From: a virus
Virus record (IMG/VR): IMGVR_UViG_3300009285_003938
Span: 1 to 44,258 of that record
Length of the DNA stretch: 44,258 nucleotides
Reading direction: 5' to 3' (one strand)
Below are positions 31,140 through 37,498 of this stretch, piece after piece. Each line of letters begins with the position of its first letter. Positions within the stretch are counted from its first letter, which is position 1. A model generated the notes under the pieces. That model ran no database searches, was not told the origin of the DNA, and saw only the letters and a list, made by a program, of their open reading frames with translations. The position numbers and the translations under genes are program-made.

Positions 31140-31232
31140 TTTAATCCCTTGAATTCCTTTGTAGGATCGTTTGTACGCTGTTTCAATGCCCTTTTTTAGT
31201 ATTTATATGTGAACTCACTTTCAATCGCTTTA
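31136..31232 (-). repeat. 97-nt inter-operon repeat, right copy
   Basis: The reverse complement of this stretch equals 9933-10029 at 94 of 97 positions. It fills nearly the whole 109-nt gap between the neck protein gene and the tail terminator gene, in an operon where other genes overlap or nearly touch. It ends with AAGGG-ATTAAA-ATGG, the ribosome site and first codon of the tail terminator. It has a near-palindromic GTGAGTTCAC and an AT-rich stretch, but no convincing promoter spacing. Confidence 0.95.
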
Positions 31233-31248
31233 AAACACATTCTAGACA

Positions 31249-31788
31249 TTATTTAATAGCTGTTTTTATCGCTTCTTCAAATCCTCTCTTAATCTCTGGA
31301 GTAAATAATTGAATAATAGTCTTTGGATGTACCCTTGTTTTAATTTTAACCTGTTTCACCATCCTAACTCCGCCCTTTGCATATTTGCCTTTAAAAACTC
31401 CTGAACGATATAATGATTTGCCAACCGGAATAAATAAATACCCGCTCTTATTGCTCGCCTTCGGGCGTATTGTGGTCACTTGTCCTTCCGGACCAATATG
31501 CACTTTAGCATAATTCGCTCCAAACTGAATTCCCCCTTCGAGCGTACTTCCTACAATTTTCGTCTTTATTGGAATTGTCGTTCTCATTAAATGCCCACTT
31601 CTCACGGCAAGTCTATTTGGAGTTGTTCCTCCTCTTAAATATTGAATCGAAACAAATCTCCACATTGCTCGACTCTGAACAGTCATCTCCTTTTGCAAAG
31701 CGACAAGAACATTTGTCCGAGTCTTTGTAAAATAATTTCCTATCTCTTTTGTGTCTATTTCAATTTTTGCCGCATTTTCTATTGTCAT
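31249..31788 (-). CDS. Neck / head-tail joining protein, HK97 gp10-like
   Basis: A 179-residue basic protein in the gp10/neck position. RFVSIQYLRGGTTPNRLAVR followed by SGHLMRTTIPI and FGANYAKVHIGPEGQVTTIR matches the R-x-G-x-L-x-x-S and Y-A-x-x-x-x-x-G patterns of HK97-gp10 and phage virion-morphogenesis families. The start overlaps the upstream connector gene stop. It should take part in joining head and tail. Confidence 0.7.
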   Translation of the reverse strand: MTIENAAKIEIDTKEIGNYFTKTRTNVLVALQKEMTVQSRAMWRFVSIQYLRGGTTPNRLAVRSGHLMRTTIPIKTKIVGSTLEGGIQFGANYAKVHIGPEGQVTTIRPKASNKSGYLFIPVGKSLYRSGVFKGKYAKGGVRMVKQVKIKTRVHPKTIIQLFTPEIKRGFEEAIKTAIK

Positions 31789-32354
31789 TTTTGTCCTACC
31801 GGAAGCTTATATCTATTCAGAATATCTTCAACATTCTTTAGCCAACCATTTGCAGTCAATACATTTATCGAACCGTCAGGCATAGATATTGAACTTAAAC
31901 CAATATCCTTCCTTCTTCTGAACAGAAAAATGATTTGTTGAGTGCAAGCAAATTTCAAATCGTCAGGAACAGCAAGCACGCTACCTGATTCTGTGTATCC
32001 CCCAGTATAAGTGATTGACACGGCCTTCGGGGTTGTATCTGTCGGAGCGGTTATAAATTCTATTAGTGCAAGATCGTCCCAAAGATAATAGCCTGCATCG
32101 ATTGTTTGTGCCGCTCCTGTCAAAGTAACAGTCAATGTGGCAGTAGAATCAACCGGAGGTGCAGAAAGATAAAAATGTTTCCTTCCGGCATTAAAAACCT
32201 CTGTTCGCGCTTCCTTCTTAAAATTACGACGGCAATAAGTTTGCATGTCTGCGCTGACTTGCTGGATCAAGGTTGTCAGAATTGTGTCATGGGTAGAATC
32301 TGTCTTTTCCATGATTACTTTAACCGCCGTATTGTCTGTAAATTGGATGGACAT
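31785..32354 (-). CDS. Head-tail connector, HK97 gp6-like
   Basis: A 189-residue protein: a helical start (TTLIQQVSADMQTYCRRNFK), a beta insertion with LSAPPVDSTATLTVTLTGAA, then VSITYTGGYTESGSVLAVPD and a closing helix (DLKFACTQQIIFLFRRR). This is the pattern of gp6-like connectors (A-D-x-x-x-x-Y-C-x-R, then I-x-Y-x-G-G-Y, P-x-D-L). It forms the ring between portal and neck. Confidence 0.8.
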   Translation of the reverse strand: MSIQFTDNTAVKVIMEKTDSTHDTILTTLIQQVSADMQTYCRRNFKKEARTEVFNAGRKHFYLSAPPVDSTATLTVTLTGAAQTIDAGYYLWDDLALIEFITAPTDTTPKAVSITYTGGYTESGSVLAVPDDLKFACTQQIIFLFRRRKDIGLSSISMPDGSINVLTANGWLKNVEDILNRYKLPVGQK

Positions 32355-32357
32355 TTG

Positions 32358-32645
32358 TTATCCTGTCTTCTTTGGGGTTTTTATTACCCTGGTAAATGCG
32401 GGCTTCTTCACAGAACGATCAATGTTAGACTCTTCAGTCTCCTTATTGTCAGAGATGCCAGGAGTTAAAACAGGAATCGTAAACTCTTCTTTTTCTTCAA
32501 CCAATTCCACTTTATGCGGCTGATCTTTATATTGAGCATCTGTCAATTCAACTGAACCTTCTTTAATTCTGAGATTCCCTTTAAAGACACAATATCCACT
32601 TCTTACTTTATATAATTTAGTTTCCTCTTTGATCTGCATCCCCAT
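32358..32645 (-). CDS. Hypothetical protein in the head operon
   Basis: A 95-residue protein starting GMQIKEETKLYKVRSGYCVF, with beta-strand character in the first half and a charged, probably disordered second half. No family is recognised. It follows the capsid gene after a strong hairpin. GGAG lies just upstream of the start. It could be a head decoration or completion protein. Confidence 0.5.
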   Translation of the reverse strand: MGMQIKEETKLYKVRSGYCVFKGNLRIKEGSVELTDAQYKDQPHKVELVEEKEEFTIPVLTPGISDNKETEESNIDRSVKKPAFTRVIKTPKKTG

Positions 32646-32666
32646 ACAATTCTCCTTTCTTAATCT

Positions 32667-32713
32667 TTTGGGAGGTGAAGAAAAGAAAAATATTCAATCC
32701 TTCACTTCCCAAA
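32667..32713. other. Hairpin after the major capsid gene
   Basis: Positions 32667-32680 and 32700-32713 form a 14-bp stem with one mismatch and a 19-nt A/T-rich loop. On the minus strand it directly follows the major capsid gene. The 3' side is followed by AAGATT, not a U-run, so partial termination or 3'-end protection of capsid mRNA is more likely than full termination. Confidence 0.65.
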
Positions 32714-32739
32714 TAAAAATATAAATACATTCTTACAGT

Positions 32740-33954
32740 TTAAGTGAATACGCTATTTGCATCGTTGCAAAGGCAAAATGATTGTGCATGGCGGACGCCA
32801 ATATCAACATCCTGCAAAATACGAACCCAGGTCTGATTTTTCTCAAAGGCGTCGCTGGTTTCCTGAGAGGCCATTATCTGCATAGCACCCCAGCTACCAA
32901 TAAGCAATTCCTCCCAATTGCCGAAGTATATCTCACTCAAGCTTGTTCCACTACCCTTCGAGAGATTAGTAGGAATCTGATTTGAGGTCTCAAAGGCATA
33001 CCCCAATCTTTCTTTCAAAACGGCGTCGGTCATGGGTAACATCACATAAGCGCCTTTCCCATCTCCGCTAAACTGAGGAACACGTTCCCTCTTCATTTTA
33101 CCTTTGACCTTTGCGTGAAAGGCAAAACCCAGTTTACCCTTCAAGGCATTGTCAACGTCAAGCTCGTCGATCATCCGCATCGCAATATCAAAATCAAACA
33201 CTCCTCCGCTTGTCCCGATTGCAACTGTGTTAATTCCCGATGTATTTGCAATGCCCGTTGGAGTGTTACTTGTTCCATCCCCTCTCAACGCCTTCAAGTC
33301 TATGGCAAGTGCAAGTGCTGTTGCAATATCTCGCCTCACCATTACTTCAGCAGAAGGATTAGAAAGCTGGATGAGCCTGTTTGACAACTTAACCAGGCAA
33401 CCAACTGCCTTTGGAGATAAGCTCAACTGATCCAAAGTCAAGTCGCTACCTGTAATGGCAGCATTTTCTCCTGGCCAATAAGCTGTTGCGCCACCAGTCT
33501 GCTTAGGAATTTCAACCGGGGAACCAGTAAGATTGTCAAGAACGGTTGCCCCAAGCGCAATACACACCGCCCTGTCATATAACATCTCAATCAATTCTGC
33601 TATGTGCTGAGTGGGAACTAAATATCCCCCTGCCGAATCAGTCCCTTGACTCATTGCCCTCTTGCGTGTCTCATCGAATACTTCTTTCTCGAACCCTGCG
33701 TCTTTCCAGTCGCTCCAGCGAATCGCCCGAATTGCTTTCAAAAACGAAAACTGCTGCTTTCCTTCATTTACCCCAGGCAAAGAAACTCCAGCGGATTTCC
33801 TCGTTCTAAAAAGGTCTTCCATCATCTTAATTCTTGCGTCCATTCCCAGCGTTGATGTAGTTAAATCCTTAATAGACGATTCAAGAGGATTAAATTTACC
33901 TTCAATCAAAGTCTTCTGTTTTGCCAACTCGTCTAATATAGCCTGTAAACTCAT
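32740..33954 (-). CDS. Major capsid protein, HK97 fold
   Basis: A 404-residue HK97-type capsid protein. The first 55 residues are a coiled coil that could act as the delta/scaffold domain. Diagnostic segments follow: SQGTDSAGGYLVPTQHIAEL, then VEIPKQTGGATAYWPGENAA and ITGSDLTLDQLSLSPKAVGC. Next come LALAIDLKALRGDGTSNTPT and the C-terminal FGNWEELLIGSWGAMQIMAS. Cleavage by the prohead protease would probably occur before SQGTDSAGG. AAAGGAGG from the tiny upstream ORF serves as the ribosome site, consistent with high expression. Confidence 0.9.
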   Translation of the reverse strand: MSLQAILDELAKQKTLIEGKFNPLESSIKDLTTSTLGMDARIKMMEDLFRTRKSAGVSLPGVNEGKQQFSFLKAIRAIRWSDWKDAGFEKEVFDETRKRAMSQGTDSAGGYLVPTQHIAELIEMLYDRAVCIALGATVLDNLTGSPVEIPKQTGGATAYWPGENAAITGSDLTLDQLSLSPKAVGCLVKLSNRLIQLSNPSAEVMVRRDIATALALAIDLKALRGDGTSNTPTGIANTSGINTVAIGTSGGVFDFDIAMRMIDELDVDNALKGKLGFAFHAKVKGKMKRERVPQFSGDGKGAYVMLPMTDAVLKERLGYAFETSNQIPTNLSKGSGTSLSEIYFGNWEELLIGSWGAMQIMASQETSDAFEKNQTWVRILQDVDIGVRHAQSFCLCNDANSVFT

Positions 33955-33957
33955 AGT

Positions 33958-34002
33958 TTACTTACCTCCTTTACCCTTTGGCTTCTTCTTGTCTTTTGCC
34001 AT
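33958..34002 (-). CDS. Tiny Lys/Gly peptide ORF carrying the capsid ribosome site
   Basis: A 14-codon ORF, MAKDKKKPKGKGGK, whose last codons (AAAGGAGGTAAG) form the ribosome site of the capsid gene. It may be a true basic peptide or only a leader that couples translation to the capsid start. Too short for a firm call. Confidence 0.35.
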   Translation of the reverse strand: MAKDKKKPKGKGGK

Positions 34003-34074
34003 TTTTATTTTTCCTCAAAGTTAAATTTCACATCAAATAAAATACACAAATTATTTTGCCTGCTTTGTCAATTG

Positions 34075-35838
34075 TCACTTGGACTTGACAGCCAGCTTGG
34101 AATTTGTGTCTTGGATATTTCTGAATATCTGTTTCATGTGTTCATCCGATTCTTTTTCTCCTTCCTCTTTTCCGATTGGAGCAGGAAACATTTGTTGAAT
34201 TTTCTTAACGACCTCTTCCATGTCGGCGACATGTTTTATCTCATACTCTGTTTCTTTTTCTCGTGTTCCAGGAATATAGTCAGATAAATTTATCTCTATT
34301 TTATCAGGGCTGATATTTTTCATTTTCTGTTCAACCAACTCAACCACCTTCTTCACGATAACATCAACCTGTTTTATGTTTATCACCGTGAGCCTTGTTT
34401 CAATCTGCTCTTCTTTACTGCGCAAGAGATTAATGGTCGAATCAGCAAATGCAATTTTTACAAATGCAGCAGAAGATAATTTAGACACAAGCGCCATAAA
34501 TGTCTTTTCGTCTTTACATCCACTCCAAGCATCAGATATATCTTTATATTGCTTCATTTCCGGCGGCTCTTTACCTGCGTCTTTATAGTGTTTTGAAAGA
34601 TGAGTATATATTCCTTGCGTCTCACCATCAGGACTAATGGACAATAAAAAGGTCATTACCTCGACAACACCTTTCCAATTCGTCATCATCTTTCCTTCAA
34701 CTATGTCATGGTGAGGCATCTTATAACTTGCCGGATTATCCTTTTCTTCTCCGACCCAAGAAAACCCTTTTGCATATTTATCCCAATCAATCTTTTCTTT
34801 TCCTTCACCATCGTCGCTACTTGCCCACTTGGCAATGTTTGCAACTGCCTTGTCTTCATCCCAATCTGTTTCCATGTCCATCATCGGATACATTTCATGT
34901 GGAATTGCCATTTTGCAATTAATAGAAAAACTTTTATTCCCCTTTAAATGTTCCTCCGCCCACTTACCCGCAGATTCCATTGTCCACCCATCTTCTTTTG
35001 GAAAACGAAAAGACTGTAAAACCATTGCAGATGTATCTTCCCCTTCTTTCAATTTTCCAAATATCGCACTAACTCTCGGTTTATCTTCCTTAATTATTTT
35101 GGTTATAAAAGAATCCGGGTCAAATAATTCAGGCTCTTTCACTCTGTATTGAATTTCATTTTCTGTCTCTTCCAGTTTTTTCTCGATAGATTTCTTTTCA
35201 AGTAAAATTCTTTTTCTTGAATCAATATCTTTTCGATGGAAATTCTCAGATGTATTTAATGTTATTGTTTGCTCAATTATAGACTTAATAACGGGATCAC
35301 TTTCGACGATAAGACTATTCTGAAGGGCGTTAGAATTTGCAGGCACAAGAACTTGACTCACCTCCAACAATTCAACTTCTGTGTATCTTCGACGGACTCC
35401 AGCCGGCCATACTTTAAATTCCTCGCTGTCAGGCGCAGGAGGGTCTTGAAACCCATGAGGAATAAATCCTACACTGAAGGCGGCAATTCCTTTCTCTGCC
35501 AGTTTAAATCCCCAATCCGCTTCTTCGTTCCCTTCTCCGACAAAATATTTAAAATCAGCGTGTAACTTATTGTCCTGAATGTAAATATTTTCTGCCTGTC
35601 CTATCTGGCAAGTCAACTTGTCGTAATTGTGAGAACTCAGTAAGATAGGATGTTGTTTGTAAGTGGGTAGCCGCTTTTCGTATGCCGATGCCAGAATACA
35701 CTCTTTATATCTATCCATGGAGTCATCCGACACGACGGCATTGACAATATACTTTTCTTTGTCAACACTTTTTATCTTCGCCCGAAATATCTTATGTACC
35801 ATTTCAGGCTTGTCTCTTTGCTTTATCTTGGTTATCAT
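34075..35838 (-). CDS. Prohead protease fused to a scaffold-like region
   Basis: A 587-residue protein. The N-terminal 190 residues are an HK97-type (U35) prohead protease: HPILLSSHNYD (H70), GIAAFSVGFIPHGF (S122) and the VELLEVSQVLVPAN strand with E159. After a charged linker comes a second globular region (about 290-440: WTMESAGKWAEEHLKGNKSF, then NPASYKMPHHDIVEGKMMTN and THLSKHYKDAGKEPPE), a module I know from other phage protease/peptidase ORFs but cannot name. A helical, acidic C-terminus could be the scaffold. Its ribosome site is inside a hairpin. Confidence 0.75.
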   Translation of the reverse strand: MITKIKQRDKPEMVHKIFRAKIKSVDKEKYIVNAVVSDDSMDRYKECILASAYEKRLPTYKQHPILLSSHNYDKLTCQIGQAENIYIQDNKLHADFKYFVGEGNEEADWGFKLAEKGIAAFSVGFIPHGFQDPPAPDSEEFKVWPAGVRRRYTEVELLEVSQVLVPANSNALQNSLIVESDPVIKSIIEQTITLNTSENFHRKDIDSRKRILLEKKSIEKKLEETENEIQYRVKEPELFDPDSFITKIIKEDKPRVSAIFGKLKEGEDTSAMVLQSFRFPKEDGWTMESAGKWAEEHLKGNKSFSINCKMAIPHEMYPMMDMETDWDEDKAVANIAKWASSDDGEGKEKIDWDKYAKGFSWVGEEKDNPASYKMPHHDIVEGKMMTNWKGVVEVMTFLLSISPDGETQGIYTHLSKHYKDAGKEPPEMKQYKDISDAWSGCKDEKTFMALVSKLSSAAFVKIAFADSTINLLRSKEEQIETRLTVINIKQVDVIVKKVVELVEQKMKNISPDKIEINLSDYIPGTREKETEYEIKHVADMEEVVKKIQQMFPAPIGKEEGEKESDEHMKQIFRNIQDTNSKLAVKSK

Positions 35839-35841
35839 CTT

Positions 35842-35889
35842 TTAATCTCCCATGAGTAAAATTTCTAAATTAGAGATAAGGGAGATTAA
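35842..35889 (-). promoter_or_regulatory. Hairpin that can hide the protease ribosome site
   Basis: Positions 35842-35851 and 35880-35889 pair perfectly over 10 bp with a 28-nt loop. On the minus strand the 3' arm, GGGAGATTAA, contains the GGGAG ribosome site 8 nt before the protease ATG, and the 5' arm includes the stop codon of the exported protein gene. Ribosomes finishing the upstream gene would open the stem, so translation of the two may be coupled. Confidence 0.6.
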
Positions 35890-36491
35890 GGATTCTTTGG
35901 ATTATGGCCAAATGGATCTACATCAATAAATGATACTTTCCATTTAGACGCAGGAGAAGAAGCTCCGTTTGTCAATATGCCTTTAATTTTCACGAAACAT
36001 TCAGTTGGAAATCTCATTCGATAAAAACTGGAAGAACCTGTTACTGTATTTGCGTATGCTCCTCCGAAAAGAGTTGTATGTGTACCTCCATAATCCGGAG
36101 CAAACCAAAATCCAGTATCAGAGCCTGAACCGGAAGAAGCAGTTGTCGAAGTGACAAGGGTATTTGTTACCTGAACCATATATATAGCAGATATTGACCC
36201 ATAAGTAACATCGTCCAATGAGTATTCTGCATTAATAGTTAATGTTTCAGTTCCCGTAACGCTTGTAACATCGATTTGACACCATACATCCTTAACATTC
36301 TTAATAACTTTGGTCGTGCTGGTCTTCGTTCCATTTATCAAAAAATCCATCGCAGCCAAATGATTCTTGCTTGTCGTCGGAACTTTCAAGTCGAAATCAG
36401 CGGTCGCAAATACCTGACTTGTCGTTGCAAACATAGCTATAAAAGTCGAAATGCAAAACAAACCCAAAATTCTTTTCTTCATCTTTTTCAT
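35886..36491 (-). CDS. Exported beta-rich protein in the head operon
   Basis: A 201-residue protein with a signal peptide: MKKMKKRILGLFCISTFIAM, with a VFA-T cleavage-like site near residue 30. The mature part is beta-rich: TKVIKNVKDVWCQIDVTSVT, TLTINAEYSLDDVTYGSI, then FPTECFVKIKGILTNGA and KWKVSFIDVDP. Similar folds without a leader occur as small structural proteins in other phages. It shares the IKGIL-x-W-x-V pattern with 26538-27077. Why a protein in the head operon has a Sec leader is unclear. Confidence 0.65.
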   Translation of the reverse strand: MKKMKKRILGLFCISTFIAMFATTSQVFATADFDLKVPTTSKNHLAAMDFLINGTKTSTTKVIKNVKDVWCQIDVTSVTGTETLTINAEYSLDDVTYGSISAIYMVQVTNTLVTSTTASSGSGSDTGFWFAPDYGGTHTTLFGGAYANTVTGSSSFYRMRFPTECFVKIKGILTNGASSPASKWKVSFIDVDPFGHNPKNP

Positions 36492-36516
36492 TGCCTCCCT
36501 TTAAATTTTCTATCTA

Positions 36517-36582
36517 CTAAAAAAATAAACCCTGTAAGAATTCCTCTACTAACGGAAAAGGAAAATTCTCCCAGGGCTTCAA
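36517..36582 (-). CDS. Possible tiny ORF with uncertain start
   Basis: From TTG 36582 (GAGG upstream) the frame reads MKPWENFPFPLVEEFLQGLF, 21 residues. It is open further upstream to an ATT (reading NKYTEDLLKPW), with no standard start. The sequence is protein-like and resembles small conserved phage peptides, but this is weak support. Confidence 0.3.
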   Translation of the reverse strand: MKPWENFPFPLVEEFLQGLFF

Positions 36583-36647
36583 TAAGTCCTCTGTGTATTT
36601 ATTTCTAATTTATATTTTTCTTACCTAAGAGCTGTCCATTGGGGATT

Positions 36648-36809
36648 TCACTCCACCTTTATACTAAGTTCGATCTTGATAAATTTCTGATTCCCACTTT
36701 GCTCTTGCGTCACGCTGTTATGCGTCAAATCATTTTCATTGAAGAAGTCATATACCTGATTCATAAACTCCTCGTACAACTCAAATCCTTTCATTGGAAT
36801 TATCTTCAT
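36648..36809 (-). CDS. Small hypothetical protein
   Basis: A 53-residue ORF, MKIIPMKGFELYEEFMNQVY then TQEQSGNQKFIKIELSIKVE, mixed helix and strand. A weak AGG-containing stretch precedes the start. It lies in the roughly 500-nt zone between the exported protein and the zinc protein that otherwise holds only tiny frames. Confidence 0.45.
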   Translation of the reverse strand: MKIIPMKGFELYEEFMNQVYDFFNENDLTHNSVTQEQSGNQKFIKIELSIKVE

Positions 36810-36873
36810 CTCTGTAACCTATAATAATATTATTATAGAAAATGTAAACTATTTTTTTAAAACATTTACCAAA

Positions 36874-36990
36874 TTATATCTTTCTTTCTCCAAATCCCAT
36901 AAGAGGAATATCAATAAAAATCAACTCCTCTCCAAATACCGTTTTGATATATTGCATAATAGCAAATTTAAAATCAATAGTTGTTCTCAT
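36874..36990 (-). CDS. 38-residue paralogue of the neighbouring protein's segment
   Basis: The ORF starts on an ATGA overlap with the previous stop and reads MRTTIDFKFAIMQYIKTVFG, ending in IPLMGFGERKI. The first 15 residues resemble the segment GTTVHFKFALAQFVKTTGEG inside the neighbouring protein at 36987-37496, so it is probably a partial duplicate of it. Its function is unknown. Confidence 0.55.
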   Translation of the reverse strand: MRTTIDFKFAIMQYIKTVFGEELIFIDIPLMGFGERKI

Positions 36991-37496
36991 ATTTTCCTTT
37001 CTTTGTTATCACTAAACCCTACTGATAAAAAATCTATTAAAGTTAATTCACTCTCCCAAACCCACGATGATTTATTATTGAACATCACCCAATATTTATT
37101 TCCCGCTTTTTCATTTGCGAGAATTTGAATAACGCCCTCTCCTTCTCCTGTCGTTTTTACAAATTGTGCAAGAGCAAATTTAAAATGAACAGTTGTTCCT
37201 ATGTCTCTTTTTTCCTTCAACTCTCTTCTGTGATGAAAAGATAAAATAGATTCAACAAATTGCTCTTTTTCCAATTTTTTAAACCACCCAAATAAACCAC
37301 CTATTGTCGTATATTCTCTTTCCCATATCCCTGTTACTTCTTCTATCTCCTTACTCCCACATTCAGGACAACACCCATAAAAATCCATTGAATCTATAAC
37401 TGGAAAATTGGCATGTTTCTGACACTTTCGCATTACATGCCCACTCTTGCATCTATAGGCCTCTTGGTGCTTAGTTTTTTCAAATATCAATGCCAT
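36987..37496 (-). CDS. Zinc-binding hypothetical protein
   Basis: A 169-residue protein starting MALIFEKTKHQEAYRCKSGH. Cysteines and histidines (CKSGHVMRKCQKHANF, then YGCCPECGSKE) form one or two zinc sites in the first 70 residues. A helical middle part follows, then the TTVHFKFALAQFVKTTGEGE segment that is duplicated next door, and a KYWVMFNNKSSWVWESELTL strand region. AAGGAG upstream of ATG 37496 favours this start over an ATG further upstream at 37532. It lies just after the portal gene. Confidence 0.6.
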   Translation of the reverse strand: MALIFEKTKHQEAYRCKSGHVMRKCQKHANFPVIDSMDFYGCCPECGSKEIEEVTGIWEREYTTIGGLFGWFKKLEKEQFVESILSFHHRRELKEKRDIGTTVHFKFALAQFVKTTGEGEGVIQILANEKAGNKYWVMFNNKSSWVWESELTLIDFLSVGFSDNKERKI

Positions 37497-37498
37497 TC

